A stretch of 64,000 nucleotides of DNA from Wurfbainia villosa. Taxonomy: Eukaryota; Streptophyta; Magnoliopsida; Zingiberales; Zingiberaceae. Below, one piece after another: positions 11,842 to 22,960 of this stretch. How positions within the stretch are numbered: position 1 is the stretch's first letter; each line of letters opens with the position of its first letter. The stretch lies in NCBI GenBank assembly GCA_025175895.1, contig CM045991.1:75379174-75443173 (forward strand), read 5' to 3'. The position numbers were made by a program, and so were the translations under genes. The notes beneath the pieces were generated by a model. The model was given only the letters and a program-made list of their open reading frames with translations. It was not told the DNA's origin and ran no database searches.

Positions 11842-12219
11842 TTACATCGTGGGAGGTTTTGGTTCAAGTGTGTACAAATTTCCTATCAATGCACCCGAAC
11901 AGATAATGTCCCTATTCCTTCTTATAACAACTCTGTCATTAAAAGAAATAGAATATCCATCCATAAACAATTTAGTAATCGAAATTAAATTCTTTCTAAA
12001 TAAGGGTACATAAAGGCAATTCTTAAGAACCAAAAATTTATTTTTCTCAACAGATAAATGAACATCTCCCACTGCAACAGCTGCCACCTTCGTGGCATCG
12101 CCCAAGTACACGGTAATCTCCCCCTCAGCCAGTCGTCTGGTTTCCTGGAACCCCTGTAAAGTATTGCAGACATGATCAGTGGCTCCCATATCTACACACC
12201 AGGTGCCGGTAGATAACAC
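11842..12219 (-). pseudogene. pol: Protease of E1, active site altered
   Basis: The region matches the copia aspartic protease, but the catalytic triad reads D-M-G (VDMGATDHVC) instead of D-S/T-G. Met at this place would inactivate it. The change is explicable as one C-to-T transition at a CpG in a Thr codon. Downstream are the usual LGDATKVAAVAVG and LYVPLFRKNLISI segments. Confidence 0.8.
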
Positions 12220-12225
12220 TGCTAA

Positions 12226-12492
12226 TTATGTTTCAACGACTAGTCTAAAGGATACACCTTTGTTCCGCTTTGGATTGGGAAAGTCCTTTTTCCAATGTCC
12301 ATCCTGCTTGCAAGTGAAGTACTTGCCTTTCGACTTCTTCACTCCTCCCTGAGATCTTCCCACCACCTTTGCTCCACCTTGTTTCTCCTTCTTCTTGCCT
12401 TTCGGCTTAGAAGTAGAAACCTTTTTGAGCAACCATGGGTTGAGGACACTCTTCGAAGAGTGCATGCTTGTACTCCTTAGCAGATAAGACAA
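12226..12492 (-). pseudogene. gag: gag C-terminal remnant of E1
   Basis: A Lys-rich 88-codon piece has a damaged zinc knuckle (FTCKQDGHWKKDFP): the second Cys and the His survive, but the first Cys and the last Cys are Phe. The N-terminal two thirds of a normal copia gag are missing: the sequence upstream does not encode it in any frame I can recognise. E1 therefore appears to carry a gag deletion. Confidence 0.7.
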
Positions 12493-13588
12493 TATCTAGA
12501 TTCTTTTCCAATCAACATTATTTGGGTACAGTAAGTTTGTTTCCTTTAGTATCTTAGTAAGTGGTAAGTCATGAAAATCCTAAGAATCACATAGATCATT
12601 CTTGTAGATTTCAAAAATTATTGATTCCTCAAACAATAAAATTTTAAAATCAACCAACACCTCAAAACATCGAGAATATCGTATGCCACGATCATGATGT
12701 GGGACGATATCAAATTCTACATTTGTAAGAGAGGTTTTACCCATTAATTTTACTATCTTGTCAACCTAACTTTTGACAAGTAAAATTAATAGTTGTTTCT
12801 CTTTGGCCCTACAAATAAAAGCGGTGACTCGATGGGGAGGATACTTATATTTGTATCTAAGTGCTCACCATTACTTGGTACCAAGGTAATTATCTCGGGT
12901 TATGTGCCTTACGATGGCAAGTACACACGCTCCTTAATAATTTTCTATAACCATATTCGACCTTGTGATCCATAAACAAACTCATCCGATGGGGAGGAAG
13001 GCACTCGAGGCATGCAAGTTTGTTTGCATCACTTGTCAAATCGTAATGGAGGCCAGAATTTATAAAAATATCCCTCTCCCACTTAGTAATTTGAAATTGA
13101 GGAATTTTCCTAGCCTACGACATGCATATCAAACAAAAAGCAATAAATATGAAATATTAATTATTTTCCATCTATAATGGTTTTTGTCTTCAATATGACT
13201 CCCGTCGCATCGCCATCTCGTCCGCTACTCCTATGCCATGTACAAGCCATCCGGAGATCCGAGCCGAGACTAAAACCTATTTTAATTTACATCCATCGAT
13301 CCTATACTCCACGAAGGAGTGTACATGAAATCTAGATCGAAAGTAAAATAAAATAAAGCGCTAAACAATGTCAGTATTTAATTTACAAAAACTAAATACT
13401 AGCCTAAATCCCAGGATTCAACAAAATAAATATTTACACACATACACACATATGGCCATAATAGTCGGATCTTATGCCTGCAACCAAAGAGTTAAACTAC
13501 CCATATCCTACTATTATCCGGCACATATAATATATGAAAAAGTGCATAAAAATTAATCGAATCCTAAACACACAAAACCGGAAACCTT
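12493..13588 (-). other. E1 leader; gag N-terminus missing
   Basis: About 1.1 kb lies between the primer site and the gag remnant with no gag-like ORF. It is AT-rich and contains two related segments with CGATGGGGAGGA (near 12830 and 12990). It is best read as the untranslated leader joined by deletion to the end of gag. Confidence 0.6.
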
Positions 13589-13642
13589 GGCTCTGATACC
13601 AATTGAAGGTTTTGCGGCTCGATACCAATTGAAGGGTTTTGC
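13589..13642 (-). repeat. 27-bp tandem duplication at the primer-site/LTR junction of E1
   Basis: Positions 13589-13615 and 13616-13642 are near-identical and each contains the primer-site core and the LTR end. The second copy has lost a base in CTCTG. Either the junction was duplicated or two sequence pieces were joined imperfectly. Confidence 0.7.
13590..13601 (-). other. Primer binding site of E1 (tRNA-iMet type)
   Basis: The minus strand reads TGGTATCAGAGC, complementary to the 3' end of plant initiator tRNA-Met. It lies 2 bp from the LTR end at 13604. Confidence 0.9.
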
Positions 13643-13909
13643 TTATCGAGTCCGTGAGAAACTTGCTTCCCACTTCACCTCGTAGCTTGTCCATGTGATC
13701 CTTCGATGTCCCAGTTAAAAATTTAATCCTAGAAAAAAGGGATTGCCCAAACCACCAAGTCATCGTCGTGCTATTCGTTTAGAGAGGTCACTTGAACAAA
13801 CTAGTTGTTCAAGCGACCATCCTCTATTCTACGAGTAGCCGCGGAATAGATGATGTCCGGATCGGTGGTTTTTATGTTTATGCTCGGGATCCAAGTATTA
13901 TTTATCCAT

Positions 13910-14179
13910 TTACAGATTTATAACATGCTTATAATTGAAAAACAAAAACAAGCAACAAACAAAAGAAGAAAGTAGAATAGGTATACCTCTCGATCTTCTA
14001 ATGTATGACCTTCCTCCTTTAGGACGTCGTGTGGGCGACGATCCACCAAAAGTCGAAGCTCCTAGATCACAAATCTTCCTTCCTTGCTCTTCCAAAGCAA
14101 GAGGAAGAATAGAAACAAGATTTTTCTCCTCACTAGAAACAACCAACAAAGAACTAAAACTATCCTTGCCACCGGCCAA
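13910..14179 (-). other. Small ORF inside the E-family LTR (function doubtful)
   Basis: An 89-codon ORF starting MAGGKDSFSSLLVV is downstream of the TATA box in the predicted transcript leader. It is identical in the left LTR (7461-7730), and an alignable ORF from the same place exists in the solo LTRs (56525-56746 and, more diverged, 33703-33948). It has a Lys/Arg-rich middle and a hydrophobic C-terminus. Identity between the two LTRs of one element is expected without selection, so coding status is unproven. It could be an upstream ORF. Confidence 0.3.
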
Positions 14180-14477
14180 CTAGGTGAAGAAGAAGATGGT
14201 GGAAAACAACCAAGACACCAAGGGAAGCCCTATATCTTGTTTCCACCACCTAAGGAGAAGGAGAAGGGGGCTTTTGGGTGCCGGCCAAGGCTGGAAAAGA
14301 GGCTGCAGAGGTGCTGGACGTTGGCCAAAAGAGGAAGAAGAAGAGAAGAATACCTTCCTTATTTGGTGCCACCCTTGCCTCCAAACCCTAATCCTAATCC
14401 TATCTAAACTAGGATTCCTTCTTGCCGCCCAAACCCTAGCTCTTCTTCAATGTCATTCATGCCAACTCCCATGCCAT

Positions 14478-14638
14478 CCTTTTATAGAGTTAGGGATAAG
14501 TCATGAATTAATCTCATCCATTAGTTCTAGGGATTTAATCTCAACCGTCGGATCTAGAGATTTAATCTCAACCGTCGGATCTTAGAGATTAAATCTCTAC
14601 AAATGGATCTTAGAGTTTTGTTTCTATCCATTGGATCT
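14478..14638 (-). promoter_or_regulatory. Promoter core of E1: TATA box with upstream tandem array
   Basis: Minus-strand CTATAAAAGG sits at 14478-14487. Immediately upstream are four to five imperfect 26-28-bp units centred on the near-palindrome GAGATTTAATCTC followed by AACCGTCGGATC. The arrangement is repeated in the three other LTR copies (8029-8189, 34268-34430, 57027-57185). Confidence 0.6.
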
Positions 14639-15558
14639 AAGCATCATGAGGGGTTAATAGGCTACATTAGGGACAATGAGGAGGAGTTGGGTCTTGGCCA
14701 CCCATGGATCAAGCCCACATAAAGTCCGATCCACTAATGATGATCCAATCCACTAAAGGTTCATCATTGATCTACCTCACCAACCCCCATATGATAATAT
14801 GGGCTCCATATATTATTTGTACATTTTCTCTCCGTGTTTAAGATCTCGAATGTCCGTCGATTAATTAATTTACTGACCATTAATTAATCAACATCTAACT
14901 CCTTCAGTAGTACCACTCAACCTTTTCATCATGCCGGACCAAGTCCACCTGCAGGGTTTACATGATGAACCTTATGAGCTCCTCAAGAGGACATCATCAT
15001 CCTAATATATAGGACACAGTTTCCTCCTATAATCAACGGCACACCATATAAATAATATCATCTCCTAACTTATCGAGTCTATCGATTTAATCTATAAATC
15101 TCGCCCATTGGTAAATCAAAGAGATGAGTACTAAGTATATGTGCCCGTTATTATATCGGGATTAAGAGCATGTACTAAATAATATCTGAGGTCCGATTCG
15201 ATTATGTAGTCAGCAATAAATCAAATCACCTCTAAGTCGGTTCTGCTCAATACACACAAAGTGTACTAGTGTAATTCTATGGTCAAGACAAACCAATACC
15301 AAATCACACTACTACCATTCCGATGGTTTGTCCAAAGCCATCTTGGTTGTGAGCCTTTACTTATACTTTTCAAGGGGCCGATAACATGATCTTCTGTGTG
15401 ACACCACACACCACGTTATCTACAATGTAAAGTATTAGACAATATTGCATAACCATAAAAATATGCAAACAATGATCATGTGATTCTTATTTCAAAATAA
15501 AGATGTTGATACAAAAGATAGACTTTTCAGTATACATCCCTACAGTTGTCCTGCTTAA

Positions 15559-17064
15559 GTGAAGTGGACTGTATCAGAAAAATTGGATGCTAAGTCTGAT
15601 AAATGTCTATTTATTGGATACCCTAAGGAAACAAGGGGTTACCAATTCTATCATCCTGTGGAACAAAAGGTGTTTGTATCAAGGCATGCTGTGTTTCTAG
15701 AGAAAGAGTTTCTCTTGCAAGAAAATAGTGAAAGTGTCATCGAGCTTGAGGAGGCTCGAGAGACTCAAATAGACATTGATGAGATACCTGGTGAAGCACA
15801 ACAACTGATAACTCATAGTGATGAGCAATCAGCTGGACCTATTGAAACACCACATCTTCGTAGATCTGGTAGAACATGCAACATTCCTGAGAGATATGGA
15901 TTTCTCGTAAGAGAATCGAACGGCGTATTACTCATTGATGATGAGGAGCCTACCAGTTATGAAGAAGTTCTGACAAGTTCAGAAAGGGATAAGTGGCTTG
16001 AAGCCATGAAGTCGGAAATGGATTCCATGTATGAAAACCAAGTTTGGAACTTGGTTGACCCACCTGAAGGCATAAAGCCTATAGGGTGCAAGTGGGTTTT
16101 CAAGAAGAAAACCGACATGGATGGTAATGTGATTACCTATAAGGCTAGATTGGTGGTGAAAGGATATCGTCAAAAGCAAGGTGTTGATTATGACGAAACC
16201 TATTCGCCTGTAGCTATGCTTAAGTCCATTCGGATGCTCCTGGCCATAGCGGCTCATTATGATTATGAGATATGGCAGATAGATATGAAAACAGCTTTCC
16301 TTAATGGAAACCTGCTCGAGGACGTGTATATGATACAACCTGAGAGTTTCACATCGGTTGATAAAATCAAGGTATGCAAATTGTGACGGTCCATATATGG
16401 ATTGAAGCAAGCATCCAGGAGCTGAAATATCCGTTTTGATGAGACAATCAAAAAGTTTGATTTCTCACAAAATCCATACAAACCTTGTGTGTACAAGAAG
16501 GTTAGTGGGAGTGAAGTTGTGTTCCTAGTATTGTATGTCGATGACATATTACTTATAGGAAACGATGTTTCAGTCTTACAGTCAGTTAAGATTTGGTTGT
16601 CCAAGACATTCTCCATGAAAGACCTGGGAGAAGCAACCTACATCCTCAAAATTAAGATCTATAGAGATAGATCAAAACGGTTGCTTGGTCTTTCGCAATC
16701 TACATATATAGACCGAGTGCTAAAGAGGTTTAGCATGTCGGAATCCAAGAAAGGTTTCCTACCCATCAGACATGGGATACACCTTTCGAAGTCTATGTGT
16801 TCGTGCACAGAAGACGAGAGGATTTGCATGAGTAAGATTCCCTATACATCCACAATAGGATCTATCATGTATGCTATATTATGTACCAGGCCCGATGTAT
16901 CGTATGCTCTGAGTGTCACGAGTAGATACCAGTCTGATCTAGGAATGGATCATTGGGTGGCTGTTAAGACAATCCTTAAGTACTTAAGAAGAACTAAGGA
17001 AGTGTTCCTAATATATGGAGAAGGGGACTTGGTGATACGTGGGTATATGGATGTCAGCTTCTAG
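15559..17064 (+). pseudogene. pol: Reverse transcriptase of TK1
   Basis: The polyprotein resumes after E1 with the integrase C-terminus (KCLFIGYPKETRGYQF), a linker ending in RRSGRTCNIPERY, and the RT (GCKWVFKKKTD, KARLVVKGYRQ, IWQIDMKTAFLNG). A TGA at 16384-16386 interrupts it where an Arg codon is expected. It continues with SIYGLKQAS, the catalytic LYVDDILLIG (about 16534-16545) and TIGSIMYAILCTRPDV. The frame is next broken by a TAG near 17062. Apart from two stops and scattered substitutions it is well preserved, so TK1 is not very old. Confidence 0.9.
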
Positions 17065-17502
17065 ACAGACAAGGATGATTCCAAGTCTACCGATACATGT
17101 TCACCTTGAATGGGGCACAAAGGAGTTGGAAAAGTTCCAAACAAGACATCAGAGCGGATTCTACCATGAGAATACATTGCGCCTGAAGTAGCAAAGGAAG
17201 TGGTTTGGATCAAGAAGTTCATTTATAAACTTGGTGTGGTTCCAGCCATTTTTGAAGCAATACTGATCTACTGCGACAACAATGGAGCAATTGCACAGGC
17301 GAAAGAGCCAAGGTCTCATCAACGATCCAAACATGTGCTTCGCTGCTATCATCTGATTAGAGATATCATTAGTAGGAAGGAAATACAAATCGAGAAAATC
17401 CCCACTGAAATGAACTTAGCGGATCCTTTGACTAAGGCATTACCTCAAAGTAAGTTTGAGGGTCATGTTAGAGCTTATGGTATTGGATACCGTAGCGATT
17501 GA
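17065..17502 (+). pseudogene. pol: RNase H of TK1
   Basis: The region between the RT stop and 17200 has lost its frame (remnants of the conserved STMEAEYI segment near 17150-17180). The final 100 codons (17200-17502) carry IYCDNNGAIAQAKEP, RSKHVLRCYHLIRDII and MNLADPLTKALP, the typical end of copia RNase H. The stop at 17500-17502 is followed after 9 bp by the polypurine region. Confidence 0.85.
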
Positions 17503-17511
17503 CATTAGGCC

Positions 17512-17521
17512 AAGTGTGAGT
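17512..17521 (+). other. Polypurine tract of TK1
   Basis: AAGTGTGAGT lies just before the LTR start at 17523. Confidence 0.7.
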
Positions 17522-17522
17522 T

Positions 17523-19737
17523 TGTTAGTAATATATGAGAGATGTCCTAAGGCAATCGCCTTATGTTTGAACCATTTATATGATAAATAAAGATTCACTA
17601 TTTGAGTAAATATGTTTTCATGTATTTGATTAGATCATAAACTCATTTACTGAATGTCCACGATACAATTCACAGCATGAGAGAATTTGTGATTGGATCA
17701 CAACTAGTGAGTATATCTACATGTGTGATTGTGATGTATCGAAATTATCCCTAGTCGATAAATTGATGGATTTGGACACCAACGATTCTGTCGAGACTAG
17801 CACGAGGTATACTCCTTGGTGTATCCAAGCAGCTGATTCTCACTGGCTGGAGACATTGTGATGTCCGGAGTTAATCATGGATGCTAGTTATGGTAACTAG
17901 TTCATTGGAGTGACCAGCCGTAAGACTTCATATGGTTCTCTGCATATATAGATATGTCAATGAAGTTCTTAATGCAGCTTAAGTGCGATGTTCTTTTAAC
18001 TTGCGGTATTCAAGTCATCTTGATCATAAAGAGTTATGCTCTGACATCTTAAGCAAGCATCTCTGAGGAGATGTGGACCCAGGATGATTGGGTATAAGTC
18101 AAAGTGATCGAAGATGTTTGAATATCCTATAAAGGATTCACCACTTCTTGCGAGGAGATGTATACCCATGGCCTCTCGTCGGATTGTTACTAAAGTCTTT
18201 GGCCAAAGCATTACATGTTTAGAGTAAGGTACTCTTAGATACATGTGCAGTAACTAGAATCCGTAAGACGAGGAAATGATACTTGGGCTAGGTGTGACGT
18301 AGTCAACCTAGTGGGGACTGACACTATAGACCATGTCCTGAACCAAGTGGGTATAATATGAGTGAAGGGAATGGGGCACGATTCATTCGAGCTACTGAAG
18401 GGTTTCAGAAATAGTTCTGGATCAACCGTTGATCTTTTCGATTAATTGGGGATCATGATGTACTACTATGTGTCACTCATGATCGTTCTATAATTAATAG
18501 TTAATTATAGACAGCCAACATAAACCGAGAACCTATTTGGTCACACGCACAATGAGCGTAATCTGAAGGATTTAAAACGAGCTTGAGAATGAGATTCTCA
18601 GACCGAGAGAAACTAGGTTTGGTTGGACCAAACAAGGAGCGAGCATGAAATCGTTTCAGTCGCAATGGAAGCGTGGATGGGCCGTGTCTTATGAAGACAT
18701 GATGGATGAACCAAATTTGTTTGGTTCTAATCCAATGGTGGAGAATAAACCAAAGGGGTTTGGTTTGTTTTAAACGAATGAACCAAAGTTGGTTCGGTTC
18801 GTTTTAACTTAAAATAGACTAACATGGTTTGGTTTATTTTAACTTAAATTAATGGAGCGGGTTAACGGGCTTTTGGTTATGATCCGATAACCATTATAAG
18901 AATTTGTTCTCTATAAAATAGGGCTTAAAGGTTTTGTGAAAACCGAATTCATGCAATCCCTAGTTGCCGCCCACCCCTCCTCTCCTCTAGTGGTCGGCGC
19001 CCAACCCTAGCCGCCGCCCAGCTTTGTGCCGCCGTCCAAGTTTGTTGTCGGCATCCAAGCTTCATCCGGTGATCCTCCGGCGACCCTCCGGTGATATTCT
19101 TTTGGTCAGGCGACAAAGTGAGCATCTAGCTTCCTTATTTGGTCGGCCCTATTCCTCCACCAAAGCTGTCCAATTTTCTGGACAACTTGTTTATTTCGTG
19201 TCGGAGCATCATATGGACGACGTTCGGAGCTCCAAAAGTGGCCTCCTTGTCGGTGATTCGATCTCCGGTAATCCTCATAGGTGGAGGACGAAGGATTCGT
19301 CAAACGGTTGAAGAATACCTCTCCGGAGGAACGAGTTTTTGAGGACTCGTTTTGAATCCGAATTTTGATTCGAATTGTGATCTTCTCTCGATCACATCAT
19401 CTTTGACACGAGGCTAGTAACTCGTACGAAGATGAGGCTCGTGACTTTGTGAAGTCGTCCTGAAGATACTCGGCGTGGATACGGATAGAGACGATTCTAG
19501 CGAGGATCGTTCTGGTTGATGTCTTTCCCGCTACACGTGATACGTAAGGTATACGTAGTATAAATTTTCTTTTATTACAAAATTTGAATTTATTGTTATG
19601 TCTACACATGTTGTACTATGCATGCGTGTGGTGTGTGTGTTGTAATAAATTAGATTTATTATTTTATTTCTTCCGCTGTGCACATGTTTACGAAACATGT
19701 TCGAACACACACTCACCGTAGTGCCGGAAACCCAACA
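17523..19737 (+). repeat. 3' LTR of TK1
   Basis: 2215 bp, TGTTAGTAATATATGAGAG...GGAAACCCAACA. It aligns along its full length with both LTRs of D. The TATA box is CTATAAAATA at 18911-18920; upstream of it (18700-18850) is a cluster of paired AACCAAA/TTTGGTT motifs. The GC-rich part after about 18960 would be transcribed leader. Confidence 0.92.
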
Positions 19738-19947
19738 AGTATCTCTCAATATATTAACAAATAGGGTTACCTAAAGTAATACCCCAAATGATCAATCCTT
19801 CAACCCTCTACATCTCCTCTCAGGTAATCATGTATACTCATCCAACTTCTGCTTTTGGCGAATGAGCTCATGTAGGTGAAAACGACTACCATGGAGAAAC
19901 TAAAGTCAACTGCCAAAATGGAGATGCAAATCGAAATAGATGCAATG
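19738..19947. other. Host sequence between TK1 and C0
   Basis: 210 bp not belonging to any recognised LTR family. By position it should be the continuation of the decayed Ty3/gypsy element on the other side of C0 (55075 onward). I see no confident protein match in either strand. Confidence 0.5.
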
Positions 19948-21188
19948 TGTTAGCGCAATCAACCCACGGATGATGTGTGGCAAAGGTTTAAGTTAGGTTA
20001 TTTGTGGATTTGATATGTGTGTTGAAGTCGTGCAGGACTTAATAATACACACATGGTTAGCTTGACAAAGCATTGGCAAGATCACCATCTCATGACTCAG
20101 TCCTTGAGTCGATGAAGAACGACATTGCGAAGTCGTGCGCTTGGTGCATCCGAGGGACCGCCGAATGAAGAGAATTAGAGTGAAGCCAAGGAAGCAGACT
20201 TCAGGGCGAGACACGAAGGATGGCATTGCGAAGGCGTGCGCTTGGTGCATCCAAGGAACGTGGTCGGACGAAGAGAGCTTCAAGGCTACGGACTCCAAGG
20301 GAGATGAGAATGAGCGATTGTAACCCGGGACGGGGTAGCTCATAGGTGAACTTGGCTGAATGGCTAAGTCAAGTGTCGGAGGCTCAACCAAAGGTTGGTT
20401 TGAGGTTTTACCCGACACCAGTAGACTGTCATAGGTAGAAGTCGACTGCTCTAGGTCGAATGGACTCGATCAGTGTTCGACTGAATTGGTTCTGGATGAA
20501 TAGTCGACTGCCAAGGGATGGCAGTCAACTTCCGACACCATCAGTCGACTGATCGAGGTGAGTTCAGACACAAAAGCTTCGGCAGTCGAGTGATCTCGTC
20601 GACCACTAGAGTATTGGCTCCATCAGTCGACTGATGTGGGAGTCATTAGTTGGAATCCAACGTGGATGAAGCCGTTGTTAGGCAACAGTTTATAACAAAG
20701 TGATCCGACTTGATCGGCCGACCGCTTCGTGCCCACGCGAAGAATGGCCTCTTCCCTATAAGAAGGGGCCTTGGGACACTTGGGATGGTTAATGCTTCTT
20801 CTCTAAACATACTCCCAAGTGCCAACACATTTTCTACTCTTCTTACTTGCTCTTATTTCAATTCTATTGTAAGAAGAGAGATCTTGTAAAGGAAAGGTTT
20901 ACCTCCACCTTGCTTAGTGCCAAGGAGAGATTAGTGCATTGGTTAAGGAGTGATTCACCTTGGAATGAATCGGGTCATGGATTAGAGGCAAGAGTCATGA
21001 ACCACATTACGCATTCTTGTTTGCATTGCTCTCTCCTTTACTTTGTGTTTTTGTCTTAATCTTTTGTTAGTATTTGTTTTCCACTGCGGTAACCTTAATT
21101 CGTAGATGACTAAGCAACCGAATTCCATCATCTACGATAAAGAGTCTATTCACCCCCCCCCCTCTAGCCGGCCTCCGATCCTCCAATA
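19948..21188 (+). repeat. 5' LTR of C0
   Basis: It starts TGTTAGCGCAATC and ends CTCCAATA (terminal CA mutated to TA). U3 contains ATCAGTCGACTGAT at 20540-20553 and 20622-20635 and further decayed copies. The TATA-like CCTATAAGAA is at 20755-20764. The poly-C/CTCTAG motif is near 21150-21166. Confidence 0.88.
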
Positions 21189-21190
21189 AG

Positions 21191-21202
21191 TGGTATCAGA
21201 GC
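21191..21202 (+). other. Primer binding site of C0
   Basis: TGGTATCAGAGC, complementary to the tRNA-iMet 3' end, 2 bp after the LTR. Confidence 0.9.
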
Positions 21203-21225
21203 CAAGGTTGCTTGTCACTGGACTC

Positions 21226-21340
21226 ACTGTCGTAACAAGCACGACAACAAAGAAGGTCGGCTCAAACATCAATCCACCCAAGTTCAAGGGCGAATTCGCT
21301 TGGTGGAAAAAGCAAATGGAGGTATTCTTTGAGACCAACT
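21226..21340 (+). pseudogene. gag: gag N-terminal fragment of C0
   Basis: The residues align with the N-terminus of C1 gag (PPKFKGEFAWWKKQMEVFFETN). The initiator ATG seen in C1 is AAG here. B1 interrupts the frame at 21340 and the coding sequence resumes at 27519. Confidence 0.8.
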
Positions 21341-22594
21341 TGTTGGTGCAGTGGGCACCAAAGTCGAACCGGTATTTTGATTATGGCAAAAGGCTCAATA
21401 GTTAAGGGTATATTTGTTATCTTACGAGCTCACTTAAGTGTGCAGAAATGCTAAAGTTGAGCGGAAGGTCTGCGACACCCGGTGGGAACCGAGGTGGTCG
21501 GGCAACGCCAGAGGGACTTCGGAGGAAGCCGAGGTACTCGGGTGAAGACCGGAAGCGAGGCTACAAGGTAAGCTCGTGTGAAAGCGAAGCAAGGTCGTTA
21601 AGCGTAGATCCGACCCAATACCTCCAATGGAAGGTCTAGGTCGAGATCAGATGGTTAGAACCATCGTACTTTATATTTTAAGCTAACTTGTACTGCAGTC
21701 CAAAACCCTTTGACCAGTCGTCTACTACAGTCAACTGCTAGTCTAGTTCCAGCCTCGAGAATCGCTGGACAGGGGGTGAATTTGGACTTGACTCGTGTTT
21801 TGGTACAAAGGGTGATGTGGCACAAGTTGGATGGCTTCTTCTTCTTGGCGTGAAGGCCTCCTTGAGGTGGCACAAGATGGTTGGCTCCCTTGATGTGGCA
21901 CAAGTTGGATGGCTTCTTCTTCTTGGCGTGAAGGCCTCCTTGAGGTGGCACAAGATGGTTGGCTCCCATGATGTGGCACAAGTTGGATGGCTTCTTCTTC
22001 TTGGCGTGAAGGCTTCCTTGAGGTGGCACAAGGTGGTTGGTTGAAACACCTCATCCTTGAGTTGGGATAAGAACCTCACCTTGGACACTACCTATGTCTA
22101 AATTCATAGATCAATATCCATAAATAGACATGTTCACTCCAAGCAAATAACAAGAATTCAAGAGCTCTCAACACGCCGTCGTAACGCCGCTACTACTACT
22201 CACATTTGCTACGACGAAGTGCCGCCGACAACGAAAGCTACATCTTCTACTTATAAGAGTTGTCGGTATATTTATTTAAGTTCTACTTCTTTAAATTGTC
22301 TTTGTGCTTTAATCGAATAAGGAAAGGGGAGTGTCCTTTGCCTTGATTTCTATTTGTAATCGTTGCTCCTACTTCCAACGAAGAGGAGTGGTTTTAGTGA
22401 ATTGCCCTCCGTACGTGATCAAGGATCACTAGGGCCGTGGATTAGCAATCGAAAGATTGTGAACCACGTAAAAATATCTTGTCTACTTTATATTTCAGCT
22501 GTGCACTCTCTACTTGCTTTTTACTTATTGCAAATGTTTTTAACGACATCAGTATCGCTTATTCACCCTCTAGCTTGACACTTTCGATCCAACA
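21341..22594 (+). repeat. 5' LTR of B1
   Basis: 1254 bp, TGTTGGTGCAGTGGGC...GATCCAACA. It contains the 78-bp minisatellite at 21814-22041 and a weak TATA-like CCATAAATAG at 22118-22127. Confidence 0.9.
21814..22041 (+). repeat. 78-bp tandem repeat in the B1 5' LTR (about 2.9 copies)
   Basis: Units start at 21814, 21892 and 21970. Each unit contains two related halves with GTGGCACAAG. Because 78 is divisible by 3, long repetitive ORFs appear on both strands; they are by-products. The 3' LTR has the same array (26729, 26807, 26885). Confidence 0.9.
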
Positions 22595-22612
22595 ATTGGT
22601 ATCGAGTCGGGC
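22595..22612 (+). other. Degenerate primer binding site of B1
   Basis: TTGGTATCGAG follows the LTR end, a damaged version of TGGTATCAGAGC. Confidence 0.7.
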
Positions 22613-22960
22613 GCTAAGATTCGGTGAAACCACCAATCTAGCTTTGTTTTTTTTTTTTACAGATTTTTTATTTATTTATTTCTGTTTTCGTATAATTATT
22701 TCACTTGCTTATCTTCTCCTACATATAGAATTGCATTAGAGGCTTTAGGATCCGGATAAGGTTGTCCTTCGGGTTAGATCCCGAGTAAGGTTGTCCTCCG
22801 GAACTTCAACGACATTCTCATTTGATTGTTTATTTCTTTTTGCAAGTTATATTTTATATATCTTTTTTGACGTCCCGCACTACTAATCCAAGACGAAAGT
22901 CTTGGAATATTCTTTCCGTGTGTTTTTGCAAGATTCTTTCGTTCTTCTTCTTGTTTTTAA

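Larger units (their letters stand above)
7170..15544 (-). mobile_element. Complete minus-strand Ty1/copia element E1
   Basis: It is bounded by GTTGT target duplications (7165-7169 and 15545-15549). It has two LTRs of about 1.9 kb, a primer site complementary to tRNA-iMet at 13590-13601 and a polypurine tract at 9096-9106, all on the minus strand. The order on the minus strand is LTR, leader, gag remnant, protease, integrase, RT, RNase H, LTR. The exact target duplication inside TK1's integrase proves it is younger than TK1. Coding regions are broken, so it is now inactive. Two further LTRs of this family stand alone at 33442-35314 and 56215-58091. Confidence 0.95.
13630..15544 (-). repeat. 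5' LTR of E1 (right copy)
   Basis: 1915 bp, opposite the primer site, so this is the promoter-bearing LTR. The TATA box is at 14478-14487 (minus) and the tandem array at about 14531-14638. The outer end is CCCTACA followed by the GTTGT duplication. Confidence 0.9.
5792..19737 (+). mobile_element. Tork-like Ty1/copia element TK1, split by E1, 5' end missing
   Basis: TK1 sequence is present at 5792-7169 and 15545-19737. A1 inserted in its gag, so the 5' LTR is upstream of the window, and E1 inserted in its integrase. Joining across E1 gives gag zinc knuckle, protease, integrase, RT, RNase H, polypurine tract and a 2.2-kb 3' LTR. D (37749-47192) is a full-length member of the same family and confirms both joins. 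Lineage within the Tork/TAR group is an inference from protein motifs. Confidence 0.85.

Noticed and set aside
20540..20635. CRISPR-like array of short repeats
   Set aside because: Repeats are palindromic, irregularly spaced and within plant LTRs; no cas genes; not a prokaryotic sequence.
21655..22088. Overlapping repetitive ORFs on both strands in the B1 LTRs (also 26633-27003)
   Set aside because: They arise because the 78-bp tandem unit is a multiple of three and stop-free; they have no start context or domain and lie in U3.
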